DNA of 64,000 nucleotides from Chroococcidiopsis sp. TS-821 (GTDB lineage Bacteria > Cyanobacteriota > Cyanobacteriia > Cyanobacteriales > Chroococcidiopsidaceae), in NCBI RefSeq assembly GCF_002939305.1, contig NZ_MVDI01000001.1, positions 1,302,001-1,366,000 of the forward strand, written 5' to 3'. How positions within the stretch are numbered: position 1 is the stretch's first letter; every line of letters starts with the position of its first letter. Positions 18,517-28,330 of this stretch are shown here, piece after piece. The notes beneath the pieces are model-generated. The model worked only from the letters and a program-made list of their open reading frames with translations. It made no database searches and was not told where the DNA came from. Made by a program: the position numbers and the translations under genes.

Positions 18517-18578
18517 TGGTCATTGGTAACTGGTAATTGATAAGAATCAACTTCCCATTACCCATTACCCATTACCTA
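18517..18578. repeat. heptamer-type dispersed repeat, inverted arms
   Basis: TTGGTCATTGGTAACTGGTAA is followed by three tandem CCCATTA units and ACC. The two arms are inverted and could fold. This repeat generates the false N-terminal extension of the hydrolase reading frame. Confidence 0.75.
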
Positions 18579-18873
18579 ATATTATGAATAAGCGTGATAT
18601 TTCCTTCTGTCCATCTATTCGCGGTAGCGTCACTTAAATATTAAAGAAACTTTGCTAAATGTTGAGAACTTATGCAGATTTGGTAAGAAACGAACAAATA
18701 AAGTAAAGATTTTAAGCACAGTTCACTCTTAACAGAACAAATATGCGTTACCTGTGGCTGCAAACGTTGTCTATCTTTTGTATTTTCGTCTTTTCATAGT
18801 CAATCTGTAAGCAACCATTTCAGTATCAAACATCTTTTTTGGTTTTTGCCGCAGATTGTCTTTTGGAGGAACA

Positions 18874-19857
18874 ATGGTTCAGTTTCATATCCAACCAGAT
18901 AGTGAAATTCCAGCTTCAACTCAGTTACTCAATCAAATTTGGTACGCGATTACCTCACGACAATTTCCCCCAGGTCACAGACTTCCAAGTACGCGCGCCC
19001 TCGCGATGCAAACAGGGTTACACCGAAACACAATCAGCAAAGTCTATCGCCACTTAGAGGAAGACGGACTTGTTGAAAGCCGTGCAGGTTCTGGCATTTA
19101 CGTCCGCGCTCAACCATCAATGCGTAACCCAGCACCAATTCCGATTTTGGAGAAATATCCCCAAGCAGAAAGAATCGTGCAAAATAGTCTCGATGAGCTA
19201 CTCAAAGCTGGCTGTTCTTTAAATCAAGCAAGAGAGCTATTTTTAGCAGAAATTGACTGGCGGTTGCGGTCAAGTGCGCGGGTATTAGTCACTGTTCCAG
19301 CGGATGATATTGGTGCGGGTAAGTTAATGGTTGACGAACTTGAGCAATCGATTCAAAGACCTGTACAATTAGTGCCATTAGAGGAATTAGCGCAAGTCCT
19401 AGAACAAACTCCAGCGGGGACAGTGGTGACAACTCGGTATTTTATCGCTCGCGCTGAAGCGATCGCCGCGCCTAAGTCTGTCCGCGTGATTCCTATCGAT
19501 ATTTACGACTATGCCAAAGAAATACAACTGTTGAAAAAACTGCCCAAAGGCACTAACCTGGGCATGGTCAGCTTGAGTTCTGGTATTCTCCGCGCAGCAG
19601 AAGTCATTGCCTACAGTCTTCGAGGTGATGAACTATTAGTCATGAGTGCCCAACTCGGCGATAACTATAAGCTCAATGCAATTGTCAGAAGTGCGCAAGT
19701 GATTATTAGTTTTGACCAAGCAAGTTTTCCTGCAGTTAAAGCCGCTGTCCAAGCTGCCAGAGAGGACATTATTCGTCCTCCGCAACTCATTTGCAGCGAA
19801 AATTACATTAGTGAAAAGTCAATTGATTTTCTCAAGCGCGAATTGGGCTTGGGCTGA
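18874..19857 (+). CDS. GntR family transcriptional regulator
   Basis: I start at the ATG at 18874, which follows a GGAGGA ribosome site; an in-frame ATG at 18856 lies upstream of that site. The resulting protein has 327 residues. The N-terminal winged helix is clear (LLNQIWYAITSRQFPPGHRLPS, then MQTGLHRNTISKVYRHLEEDG). The C-terminal part (about 100-327) is not an obvious FCD, UTRA or aminotransferase domain, so the effector is unknown. It is divergent from the dienelactone hydrolase gene across about 390 bases, making that gene a possible target. This is inference from position only. Confidence 0.88.
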   Translation: MVQFHIQPDSEIPASTQLLNQIWYAITSRQFPPGHRLPSTRALAMQTGLHRNTISKVYRHLEEDGLVESRAGSGIYVRAQPSMRNPAPIPILEKYPQAERIVQNSLDELLKAGCSLNQARELFLAEIDWRLRSSARVLVTVPADDIGAGKLMVDELEQSIQRPVQLVPLEELAQVLEQTPAGTVVTTRYFIARAEAIAAPKSVRVIPIDIYDYAKEIQLLKKLPKGTNLGMVSLSSGILRAAEVIAYSLRGDELLVMSAQLGDNYKLNAIVRSAQVIISFDQASFPAVKAAVQAAREDIIRPPQLICSENYISEKSIDFLKRELGLG

Positions 19858-19994
19858 TGCTATCGCAGAGGTCAGAGGACGCGCCGAAGCTCAGATTTAT
19901 GGTTTAGAGATCGAAGGTTACCAGCTGACTGCGAGCTTCTACTATGTCTCAACCATTCCTGCAATGGCTATAGCAGTAGTATTCAATCGGTGCT

Positions 19995-20639
19995 TTAGCG
20001 CAACAGATTGGGTGCTGCTTCTCTGAGGAGCGTCACAGAACCATCGGCAATAAATTGTACGGCGATCGCCAAGATAAAAAATCCCAGGACTCGATTCAAC
20101 GCTCCCAAACCATTTTTGCCTAATATACCAACTAAAGGTTCTCCCAAAGCAAGACACAAATAGATCGTCGCCCCAAGTAAAACAATTCCAACTAAGCAAC
20201 CGATATTATCAATCCATCCGCTGTTGCTTGCAGCAAAACCAATCACAACACCAATCGCGCCAGGACCGCTAATTATCGGAATTGCCATTGGTGTAAAAGA
20301 AATATCATCTTTATCGATAGCTTCATCGCTTTCTGGCACGGTGAGTCGTTGACGCGCTGTGACCATTTCCCAAGCTGTATGCGCAATCAGTAAACCACCA
20401 GCAATCCGTAACACTCCTAGCGATATCCCAAAAAAGCTGAGTATTTCTCTGCCTGCCAGTAAAAAGACCCCTAAAACTAAAACAACATTAATTGCTGTCT
20501 GACGTGCTTGGCGAAGGCGATAAAATTTTGTAGTTGCGCCGGTTAATCCATAAAAAATGGGAATCGCACCGACTGGATTAGTCACAGGAAACAAAGTTAG
20601 GAAAGTTCCCACGACAACGGAGGTTAACTGCTGCCACAT
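19995..20639 (-). CDS. MarC family integral membrane protein
   Basis: This 214-residue protein has about six membrane helices and the family signature LFPVTNPVGAIPIFYGLT near the N-terminus. A later segment is MAIPIISGPGAIGVVIG. These two related half-motifs reflect the internal repeat of MarC/UPF0056 proteins. The transported substrate is not established, and the name derives from an old antibiotic-resistance locus assignment that was withdrawn. It follows the alpha/beta hydrolase gene by 15 bases and is probably cotranscribed with it. Confidence 0.9.
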   Translation of the reverse strand: MWQQLTSVVVGTFLTLFPVTNPVGAIPIFYGLTGATTKFYRLRQARQTAINVVLVLGVFLLAGREILSFFGISLGVLRIAGGLLIAHTAWEMVTARQRLTVPESDEAIDKDDISFTPMAIPIISGPGAIGVVIGFAASNSGWIDNIGCLVGIVLLGATIYLCLALGEPLVGILGKNGLGALNRVLGFFILAIAVQFIADGSVTLLREAAPNLLR

Positions 20640-20654
20640 TCGCTACTCATTCCT

Positions 20655-21578
20655 TCAACCGGCGACTTCGAGCGGTTGCTCAATTTGCAAGAACGCACGT
20701 ACTTTTTGCAGATAAGTTTCTGCATCTTCTAGCATCGGGAAATGAGCCGTGTTAGGAATTACGACATATTCAACCAAGGGATTTAACTTTGCCGCTTGGC
20801 GTCCCATTTCAGCAGGAATGATTTTGTCGTATTCTCCAGCTACTAACAATGTTGGTACGGTAATCCGCGCAAACTCTTGCGGCATGACTTCAGCAGCTTG
20901 TTTACTCACCGAAGTAAAGATTGTGCCTAAAGCTGCCTCATAATCAGCAAGCAGGAAATCTTGTAAGAAAGCTTTACGTTCTGCCGCGGGTATCGGACGA
21001 TGTAAAAACCGCGCAATGAACATCCGATCGACAAAAGGAATTTTACTCAACCACTTCGGACGAAACTTCACAACATAACCGCCAAACTTATGAAAGGCGG
21101 CAAAAGCTTTTTCATCATACTCAAAAATTCCACTACAAGTAAGAATTGCGCGGTGTACTCGTTGTGGGTAGCGGTTTAAAAACAAAGTGGCAACTGACGC
21201 ACCCATCGAATGTGCATGGATATATACTTGCTCAATTTTTAATCGATCTAGTAACGCTGCTAAGTCGCCTGCATATTCTTCCAACTCGTAAGTCAATTCT
21301 TGCACTGCTGCTGATTTTTCTCGCGGAATTTCTGAGTCAGCAACAGCAATACTTGTGGATGGTAGCAAGGATCTACCGCGAGACCTACCAAATCCGCGCA
21401 AATCGTACAGTAAACAGTCAAATTTATCTGCCAAAGCACGAGCTATACCTTGCCAGTACCGCGCCGAGCCAGCCCACCCGTGAATAAATACCATAACAGG
21501 TTTAGCGTGAGGTTCTGAACTTGGCGTCCGAATCCATTCATAGTAATGTTCTACACCGCGAACATCAACGTAAGGCAT
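20655..21578 (-). CDS. alpha/beta hydrolase
   Basis: From the ATG at 21578 (MPYVDVRGVEHYYEW), which has AGGA just upstream, the protein has 307 residues; the frame extends to a TTG at 21596. Motifs are MVFIHGWAGSARYW (oxyanion HG), nucleophile Ser in HAHSMGASV, the late Asp in AGEYDKIIP and His in NTAHFPML. No membrane segment or signal peptide is seen. The family covers esterases, lipases and epoxide hydrolases, and the substrate cannot be deduced. It is probably an operon with the marC-like gene. Confidence 0.87.
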   Translation of the reverse strand: MPYVDVRGVEHYYEWIRTPSSEPHAKPVMVFIHGWAGSARYWQGIARALADKFDCLLYDLRGFGRSRGRSLLPSTSIAVADSEIPREKSAAVQELTYELEEYAGDLAALLDRLKIEQVYIHAHSMGASVATLFLNRYPQRVHRAILTCSGIFEYDEKAFAAFHKFGGYVVKFRPKWLSKIPFVDRMFIARFLHRPIPAAERKAFLQDFLLADYEAALGTIFTSVSKQAAEVMPQEFARITVPTLLVAGEYDKIIPAEMGRQAAKLNPLVEYVVIPNTAHFPMLEDAETYLQKVRAFLQIEQPLEVAG

Positions 21579-21678
21579 TTTCCTAGACTTTTGCAAAAAG
21601 ATATTTTCTAAAGAGGTTAACCTTTTACTTTTAACCTACGACTGATTGGCAACTTTTGCAAAATGTCCGATAAAGCGT

Positions 21679-23019
21679 CTATGCTGATTCCGGCTTGGGT
21701 AAGGATGAAGGATGCATTAATAATTCCGCAGTCGAGCGTTTTTCTACCATTTCCGATGTTACAGTGCAGCGCGTTACATCTTTTCGTGAAGGCAACTCGT
21801 ACATCACATCTAGCATTAATTCTTCAACGATACCGCGTAATGCTCTTGCGCCAGTTTTACGGCGGTAGGCTTCTTGCGCGATCGCCCGCAAGGCATCAGG
21901 TTTAAACTCAAGTTGCACGTTGTCCATCTTGAGTAATTTTTGATACTGCTTCACCAATGCACTGCGTGGTTGAGTCAAAATTGCCATCAAGGCTTCTTCG
22001 TCGAGCGGATCGAGTACTGCGACTACTGGTACTCTACCAATAAATTCAGGAATCATGCCAAACTTCACTAGGTCATCTGGTTCTAAGTGCCTGAGGACGT
22101 CTGCAGTGCGCTGATCCCGTGACGAGCTTTCACCAGGTTGAATGAAGCCCATCGATTTCTTGCCAGTCCGCTGTTCTACGACTTTCTCTAACCCAACAAA
22201 CGCGCCACCGCAAATAAATAAAATGTTACTCGTGTCGATTTGAATACAATCTTGGTAGGGATGCTTGCGTCCTCCTTGTGGCGGTACGTTTGCTATGGTT
22301 CCTTCTAGCATTTTCAGTAACGCTTGTTGTACTCCCTCACCAGAGACGTCGCGTGTGATCGAAGGATTTTCGCTCTTGCGCGCGATTTTATCAATTTCAT
22401 CGATGTAAATAATGCCACGCTGTGCTTCTTCTACATCCAAGTCAGCGACTTGCAGTAGTCGCAGCAAAATATTTTCAACGTCTTCGCCAACATATCCTGC
22501 TTCAGTTAGCGTTGTTGCGTCTGCTACCGCAAAAGGCACATCTAATATCTTTGCTAGAGTTTGTGCCAAAAGCGTTTTACCGCAACCAGTAGGACCAATT
22601 AAGAGAATATTTGATTTTTGTAATTCTACTGCCTCTTCTGGCGATACCTTACCACTGTTTTTAGCTTGTACTAAACTTAACCGTTTGTAGTGGTTATACA
22701 CAGCAACCGACAGAACTTTTTTCGCCTCGTCTTGACCAATCACATGGTCATCAAGATGTTTTTTGATCTCGCGTGGCTTAGGCATTTGGCTAAAAGAGAA
22801 ATTACTCGCACGCGATCGCCGCTTCGGTGGGGCTTCGACTCGATTTGGTTGCTGTGGAGCAGTTTCCTTCGAGTCGAGCAATTCCTCATCTAATATTTCG
22901 TTACATAAGTCAACACATTCGTCACAGATGTAGACTCCCGGTCCAGCAATTAGCTTGCGCACCTGCTCTTGAGATTTGCCGCAGAATGAACATTTTAAAT
23001 GGGAGTCGTACTTTGACAT
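21679..23019 (-). CDS. clpX: ATP-dependent Clp protease ATP-binding subunit ClpX
   Basis: This 446-residue AAA+ unfoldase feeds substrates to ClpP. The N-terminal zinc-binding domain has Cys10, Cys13, Cys32 and Cys35. Walker A is GPTGCGKT, the pore loop is [10 protein letters not shown], and Walker B is in [10 protein letters not shown]. The ClpP-docking IGF-type loop region is replaced by a cyanobacterial-style segment (SMGFIQPG). The gene follows clpP by only 9 bases on the minus strand, the standard cyanobacterial clpP2-clpX operon, with trigger factor upstream. Confidence 0.97.
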   Translation of the reverse strand: MSKYDSHLKCSFCGKSQEQVRKLIAGPGVYICDECVDLCNEILDEELLDSKETAPQQPNRVEAPPKRRSRASNFSFSQMPKPREIKKHLDDHVIGQDEAKKVLSVAVYNHYKRLSLVQAKNSGKVSPEEAVELQKSNILLIGPTGCGKTLLAQTLAKILDVPFAVADATTLTEAGYVGEDVENILLRLLQVADLDVEEAQRGIIYIDEIDKIARKSENPSITRDVSGEGVQQALLKMLEGTIANVPPQGGRKHPYQDCIQIDTSNILFICGGAFVGLEKVVEQRTGKKSMGFIQPGESSSRDQRTADVLRHLEPDDLVKFGMIPEFIGRVPVVAVLDPLDEEALMAILTQPRSALVKQYQKLLKMDNVQLEFKPDALRAIAQEAYRRKTGARALRGIVEELMLDVMYELPSRKDVTRCTVTSEMVEKRSTAELLMHPSSLPKPESA

Positions 23020-23028
23020 ACCTGCCTC

Positions 23029-23760
23029 TTAATTTACTGTGCTTACTGGTTCGTTGGCTTTGGGGAGATTTTGTTTAGAGATCACTTGGTCAATCAAGCC
23101 GTAGTTTTTTGCCTCTTCGGCAGACATGAAAAAGTCTCTTTCCGTATCGGCTTCAATTCGCTCTAGAGGTTTACCGGTATGATATGCCAAGATTTCATTA
23201 AGCTTGCGCTTGAGGTAGAGGATTTCTCTTGCTTGAATTTCAATATCTACTGCTTGTCCTTGAGCACCACCTAGTGGCTGGTGAATCATGATCCGCGAAT
23301 TGGGTAGTGACATCCGCTTGCCATGCGCTCCTGCTGCCAAAAGGAAAGCACCCATGCTTGCAGCTAGCCCAAAGCAGATCGTAGCAACATCACAGCGAAT
23401 TTGCTGCATTGTGTCATAAATTGCCATGCCTGCTGTTACAGATCCCCCTGGTGAATTGATATAGAGTTGAATATCTTTTTCAGGGTCTTCTGCATCTAAG
23501 AATAACAATTGTGCAACTATTGAGTCGGCTACAGCGTCATCTACCTGAGTTCCCAAAAAAATAATTCGCTCTCTGAGTAATCTGGAGTAGATGTCGAATG
23601 CCCGCTCTCCCATACCCGATTGTTCGACAACCATGGGGACAATGTTGCTGGCACCAAGCGAGTTGATTTCTAAGGAGTGTGAACTAGTTATCGGGTGATT
23701 TGAAGTTTGAGATACGAGCATATCACAGTGTCTCAGAATGATACTGAATGTGTCGTGCAT
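23029..23760 (-). CDS. clpP: ATP-dependent Clp protease proteolytic subunit (ClpP2 type)
   Basis: This serine peptidase subunit has a complete triad: Ser in GLAASMGA, His in [10 protein letters not shown] and Asp in [10 protein letters not shown]. The N-terminus is longer than most; starts at residues 1, 14 (23721) or 43 ([13 protein letters not shown]) are all possible and no ribosome site decides among them. Position directly upstream of clpX fits the cyanobacterial clpP2, one of several ClpP paralogues. It forms the barrel that ClpX loads. The upstream gap to trigger factor is 282 bases. Confidence 0.95.
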   Translation of the reverse strand: MHDTFSIILRHCDMLVSQTSNHPITSSHSLEINSLGASNIVPMVVEQSGMGERAFDIYSRLLRERIIFLGTQVDDAVADSIVAQLLFLDAEDPEKDIQLYINSPGGSVTAGMAIYDTMQQIRCDVATICFGLAASMGAFLLAAGAHGKRMSLPNSRIMIHQPLGGAQGQAVDIEIQAREILYLKRKLNEILAYHTGKPLERIEADTERDFFMSAEEAKNYGLIDQVISKQNLPKANEPVSTVN

Positions 23761-24042
23761 TTAAACTATTTAGTGAATGCACCACCTGTGAACTATTATG
23801 CCTTATTCATTAATAAATCAACTTTAGGAAATTTTCATAACTTGAAGAAACAATATACTTCGATAAAGTGCATTATTTCTCTGTTTCTAAAGATAGCAGT
23901 AAGAGCGCCGTTGCGCGCGCAGCTTAGGCAAGATATTTCTTGCTTAGCAAAATTTATTGTCTTACCCAAGCTCTACCAATGCGAGTCACTGTTGTCTAAG
24001 CATTCAGTAAAATTTCTTTAAGTCATCTGAAAGCCGCAACGC

Positions 24043-25482
24043 TCACGATGCCTCAATTTCTTCCGTTGAGTCAGTTGAAGCTGGGCGATCGCTTGCTGCA
24101 ACATCAGTAGTAGTTGCTGCTACAGGTTCATCTTCAGTTGACGCTTCAGCTTCAGAAGCACTTAACGAGCCTTCTGGTAGCAATTCGATTGTGTTGTGTT
24201 CTTCTAGCCAGCGCGTAATTTTTTCTCGCAGCAAGTCTTCTTCTACAACTTCACGCAATCTTTTAACGTCGATATCTTCATTCGAGTACTGCGCTAAGAT
24301 TTCTTTTGCTTTCGCTTCCACTTCAGAGTTTTCGACTGTTATCGACTCGCGTCGAGCGACTTCCTGAAGTGCTAGCGCGCTTCTAAGCCGCTCAATTGCT
24401 TCTGGACGGGAGTTTTCTCTTAACTTAGCAACACTCTCTTGCGTAAACAATTTTTTAACATCAATTCCTTGTTGGCTCAACTGCACGGCTGCTTGTGTCA
24501 GCATGGCATTGACTTCTTTTTCGATGAGTGTTTCGGGTAGATCTACTTCTAAATGTTTAACTAGCTCATCGATGAGCGCCTTTTCTTTATTTGCTTTAGT
24601 TTGTCGCTCAGCTTCTGCTCTAAAGCGCTCCTCTAAAGAACTGCGCAATTCATTCAAAGTTTGAAACTCGCTCACTTCTTGCGCAAAATCGTCATTAAGT
24701 TCTGGTAACTCTTTTTCTTTCAGCTCTTTTAATGTCACAGTAAAAACTGCTGCACGTCCGGCAACATCTGGCTGAGGATAATCTTCAGGAAACTGCGCTG
24801 CAACTTCTTTAGTCTCCCCCGGCTGCATTCCGACAATGCCATCGATAAAGCCAGGGATAAAGCGTTCTTGTTGCAGTTCCAATTGAAAATCGTCAGCTGA
24901 TGCACCCGCGATCGCTTGCGGTTCTTCTTCGCCTTCTTGAGCTAAATAGCCTTTGAAATCTACTATTGCGACGTCTCCTAGCGCTGCAGCACGTCCTTCC
25001 ACAGGAATCAGAGTCGCCATTTCACTTTGTTGTTCTGCAATGAGCTGGTCAACTTTTTCAGGCTTATATTTGACTTCCTCGGCTTTTACTTGTAAGCCGG
25101 TGTATTGAGTTAGGTTGACCTCGGGTTGTACGTCAACCGCTGCCAAAAAGTGCAAGGCTTTGCCAGGCTCGTATTGAGCGATCAATTCTTCAAACGACGA
25201 GCGTAGTTGTGGTTGACCGATCGCTTGTATAGCTTCTTGCTCGATCGCTTCTGTAATTCCAGTTTGAATCAGTTCTTCTAAGGCAGCTGCTTTAACTTGT
25301 ACGGCACCTAAACGTTGCAATAGGATTTGGCGCGGTACTTTACCTTTGCGAAACCCAGGAACATTCATGGTGCGCGTAAGTTTCTGAATAACCTGGTCAT
25401 AGGTCTGCTGAGACTTTTCAGCGGGAATTTCAATACTTAAACCAATTTGACTAGCGGGAAGTTTTTCCTGGGTGACTTTCAT
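24043..25482 (-). CDS. tig: trigger factor (ribosome-associated chaperone/PPIase)
   Basis: This 479-residue protein has three domains. The N-terminal ribosome-binding domain carries the signature GFRKGKVPRQIL near residue 44. A FKBP-type PPIase domain around 165-245 contains GDVAIVDFKGYL. A long helical C-terminal chaperone domain ends in an acidic, Ala/Ser/Thr-rich tail. It holds nascent chains at the ribosome exit. The order tig-clpP-clpX on one strand matches other bacteria and links folding to degradation. Confidence 0.96.
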   Translation of the reverse strand: MKVTQEKLPASQIGLSIEIPAEKSQQTYDQVIQKLTRTMNVPGFRKGKVPRQILLQRLGAVQVKAAALEELIQTGITEAIEQEAIQAIGQPQLRSSFEELIAQYEPGKALHFLAAVDVQPEVNLTQYTGLQVKAEEVKYKPEKVDQLIAEQQSEMATLIPVEGRAAALGDVAIVDFKGYLAQEGEEEPQAIAGASADDFQLELQQERFIPGFIDGIVGMQPGETKEVAAQFPEDYPQPDVAGRAAVFTVTLKELKEKELPELNDDFAQEVSEFQTLNELRSSLEERFRAEAERQTKANKEKALIDELVKHLEVDLPETLIEKEVNAMLTQAAVQLSQQGIDVKKLFTQESVAKLRENSRPEAIERLRSALALQEVARRESITVENSEVEAKAKEILAQYSNEDIDVKRLREVVEEDLLREKITRWLEEHNTIELLPEGSLSASEAEASTEDEPVAATTTDVAASDRPASTDSTEEIEAS

Positions 25483-26172
25483 GTTGCGCTTATGTTTCCA
25501 AACAGTTTTGACTACTCAAGCAATTCTTAATCAATGGCTACTCGTTATTAGCACCTGAGCATTAACCCATTTTATCTTTAAGCTTAGTGTCTACTAAGAA
25601 GTATCTGCACAGAGTATATAGGAAGCTACATTACTCTTTGATATAAACGACGAAATAGTACTCTAGTTCTAGTTTGCCACTTAGATGGCAACGCATTGTC
25701 TAGCCTTTATTGGCTGCGGTTCAAGCAGGTAGCGGTTATCCTAGTTGTCATAACTATGCAGTGCAGTTATGATGACATGAGCCATCAGCAAGCTTCTTGA
25801 TACCATATTTGTGTAGAACCTACCAAAAATATTCGGTTATCTGGATATTTGAGGAAAAATGCGCTGAAATTGTATACCTCTGTTAGTAACTTTTCCTCGG
25901 AGGACGATGCTTATCTTTCTTGTAAAATCTTACAACTATAGAGTTATTATTTAGATTGTTAAAATTAGTTTAAGATAAGAAAGGTATGCTATCTACTGCT
26001 AACTCGCTTAAAGATAAATAAAATTTTCCGATACATAGTAATTTTTTTATTGTTGGTTGGGAAAACTAATAACTCCAACAAAAACTGATAAAGTATAAAC
26101 CTAAAATTAGAAAAAGTGTATACCACTCTTGATAAAGATAAGTTAACTAAATAAGCAGGACAAGGAGGTCAT
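25483..26172. other. divergent tig/asd intergenic region with an inverted repeat
   Basis: This 690-base AT-rich region must contain the promoters for tig (minus) and the asd operon (plus). The one clear element is an inverted repeat at 25748-25772: TCATAACT and AGTTATGA, 9 bases apart, with TGCA around the centre. It has no T-tract, so it is more like an operator or a leader hairpin than a terminator. No gene or RNA is recognised. Confidence 0.5.
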
Positions 26173-27237
26173 TTGTCAAAATCATATCGTGTTGCCATTT
26201 TAGGCGCGACGGGCGCTGTTGGTGCAGAGCTTCTAGATTTATTAGCGAGTAGAAACTTTCCCATAGAGAGTTTAAAGCTTTTAGCATCTCCTCGCAGTGC
26301 AGGTAAGAGTTTGCAGTTTCAAGGAGAACGCATTGTTGTAGAAGCAGTTAGCGATCGCGCGTTTGACAACGTAGACATCGTTTTGGCATCCGCAGGCGGT
26401 TCTACTTCCAAAACATGGGCAGCAAAAGCCGTTGCGGCGGGTGCGGTTGTTATTGATAATTCCAGCGCGTTTCGCATGGAACCACACGTTCCTCTAGTCG
26501 TTCCCGAAGTTAATCCTCAAGCGGCTGCTAGTCATCAAGGAATCATTGCTAATCCCAACTGTACAACGATTCTCATGACCGTTGCGGTTTGGCCGTTGCA
26601 TCAAGTTAAACGCGTGCAGCGCATTGTAGCAGCGACATATCAATCGGCAAGTGGTGCAGGGGCGCGCGCAATGGAAGAAGTGAAAACTCAAGCGCAGGCA
26701 ATCTTAAAAGGAGAAGCACCAGTCGCTGAGGTCTTGCCCTATCCGTTGGCGTTCAACTTGTTTCCCCACAACTCTCCGCTTAACGAGTGGGGATACTGCG
26801 AGGAAGAAATGAAAATGGTCAACGAAACTCGCAAGATTTTTAATGACCAAAATATTCGAGTTACAGCAACTTGTGTTCGGGTTCCCGTCTTACGCGCGCA
26901 CTCAGAAGCAATAAACTTAGAGTTTGAAACACCCATGAGTGTTCAAGAAGCTAAAGAAATTTTGCAAAAAGCGCCTGGGGTGCAAATTGTGGAAGACTGG
27001 CAAGCTAACCATTTTCCCATGCCAATTGAGGCTACAGGACGCGACCCAGTTCTTGTTGGGCGCATCCGCCAAGACATTTCGCATCCCCACGGGCTGGAAA
27101 TGTGGCTTTGTGGCGACCAAATCCGCAAAGGCGCAGCATTAAACGCGGTACAGATTGCCGAACTGTTGATCGAAAAAAACTGGCTACAGCCAGCAACGTC
27201 TGACAATCAACTATCAGTCACAAGTAACCGCGGGTAA
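26173..27237 (+). CDS. asd: aspartate-semialdehyde dehydrogenase
   Basis: This 354-residue enzyme makes aspartate semialdehyde, the branch point to lysine, threonine and methionine. The NADP-binding ILGATGAVGAE is at residues 9-19. The active-site Cys is in NPNCTTILM and SASGAGARAMEE follows. The start codon is TTG at 26173, with a strong AAGGAGGT at 26162-26169 just upstream; no ATG or GTG nearby fits. It leads a plus-strand cluster with dapA (34 bases downstream) and RNase J. An asd-dapA-rnj order is common in cyanobacteria. Confidence 0.95.
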   Translation: MSKSYRVAILGATGAVGAELLDLLASRNFPIESLKLLASPRSAGKSLQFQGERIVVEAVSDRAFDNVDIVLASAGGSTSKTWAAKAVAAGAVVIDNSSAFRMEPHVPLVVPEVNPQAAASHQGIIANPNCTTILMTVAVWPLHQVKRVQRIVAATYQSASGAGARAMEEVKTQAQAILKGEAPVAEVLPYPLAFNLFPHNSPLNEWGYCEEEMKMVNETRKIFNDQNIRVTATCVRVPVLRAHSEAINLEFETPMSVQEAKEILQKAPGVQIVEDWQANHFPMPIEATGRDPVLVGRIRQDISHPHGLEMWLCGDQIRKGAALNAVQIAELLIEKNWLQPATSDNQLSVTSNRG

Positions 27238-27271
27238 TAGTGAATAATACATAGGTGCTAACCGCTTACGA

Positions 27272-28171
27272 ATGAGGAGTCAAAGGGTGATAGATTTTGG
27301 ACGAGTTGTAACCGCGATGATTACGCCATTTAAGGAAGATGGCAGCGTCAATTATGCCGTAGCGGAGCAACTAGCCGTGTATCTAGCTGAAAATGGGACA
27401 GATACAATCGTCGTCTGCGGGACAACTGGCGAATCACCTACACTTTCTTGGGATGAAGAGTACGAATTATTTCAAGTCATCCTCACAGCCGTAGCGGGAA
27501 AAGCTTTGGTAATGGCAGGTACAGGGTCGAATTCAACAAAAGAAGCGATCGCTGCAACGCAAAAAGCCGCTAAAATAGGAGTACATGGATCTTTACAAAT
27601 TGTTCCTTACTACAATAAGCCGCCACAAGCTGGTATCTATCAACACTTTAAGGCGATCGCGCAAGCTTGTCCTGACTTACCAATCATCTTGTATAACGTG
27701 CCTGGGAGGACAGGTATCAACGTGCATCCTGACACAGTAGCGCGGTTAGCCGAAATAGAAAATATAGTAGGGATCAAAGAATCAAGCGGTAATCTTGACC
27801 AAGCGAGTGAAATTCGCCGGATAACTCCCAGTGAATTTAAACTCTACTCAGGTGATGATTCCCTGACATTACCGTTATTATCCGTTGGCGGTAGTGGTGT
27901 AGTAAGTGTTGCGAGTCACTTAGTAGGCACGCAGCTACAAAGCATGATTCAAGCCTTTACCTCAGGGCAAATTCAAGCAGCAACTCAAATTCATTTGAAA
28001 CTTTTTCCGCTATTTAAAGCTCTATTTACTACAACAAATCCCATTCCTATAAAAACAGCGCTCAGACTTCAAGGATGGGAAGTTGGTTCAACACGCTTAC
28101 CGCTTTATGAAGAAGTGGGCGAAGTGGATCGGAAAATCAAAAAGGTACTTATAGAAATAGGTATTTTGTGA
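27272..28171 (+). CDS. dapA: 4-hydroxy-tetrahydrodipicolinate synthase
   Basis: This 299-residue TIM-barrel enzyme condenses aspartate semialdehyde with pyruvate, the first step to diaminopimelate and lysine, which also supplies cell-wall cross-links. Motifs are GTTGESPTL, the catalytic Tyr in [10 protein letters not shown] and the Schiff-base Lys in GIKESSG. The start could be ATG at 27272 or GTG at 27287. The latter gives [15 protein letters not shown], closer to relatives, and has GAGGAG before it. Asd, encoded just upstream, makes its substrate. Confidence 0.95.
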   Translation: MRSQRVIDFGRVVTAMITPFKEDGSVNYAVAEQLAVYLAENGTDTIVVCGTTGESPTLSWDEEYELFQVILTAVAGKALVMAGTGSNSTKEAIAATQKAAKIGVHGSLQIVPYYNKPPQAGIYQHFKAIAQACPDLPIILYNVPGRTGINVHPDTVARLAEIENIVGIKESSGNLDQASEIRRITPSEFKLYSGDDSLTLPLLSVGGSGVVSVASHLVGTQLQSMIQAFTSGQIQAATQIHLKLFPLFKALFTTTNPIPIKTALRLQGWEVGSTRLPLYEEVGEVDRKIKKVLIEIGIL

Positions 28172-28330
28172 TTTAATCTTTGAAAACTAAATAATATTTG
28201 AGTGCGATAAAAAAATATATTGGCACCTAGAAAATGCAATTTTATTGTGTTTTCTCAGGCTTTATTAAAACTTAAATAGCAGAAATCTCATTGCTTTTCT
28301 AAGAAAAACTCACGCATAAACTTAAAAAAT

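Noticed and set aside
18488-18565. Longer N-terminus for the dienelactone hydrolase
   Set aside because: The extra codons come from a dispersed heptamer repeat; the ATG at 18487 fits the family.
17600-18578. Possible CRISPR array (repeated units in gaps)
   Set aside because: Units are 7-mers without fixed-length spacers, and no cas gene is present.
19712-20026. 104-codon ORF overlapping the end of the GntR gene and marC
   Set aside because: Out of frame with both well-supported genes and without any domain signal.
23707-24021. 104-codon plus-strand ORF between clpP and tig
   Set aside because: Overlaps the clpP 5' end on the opposite strand and shows no protein-like pattern.
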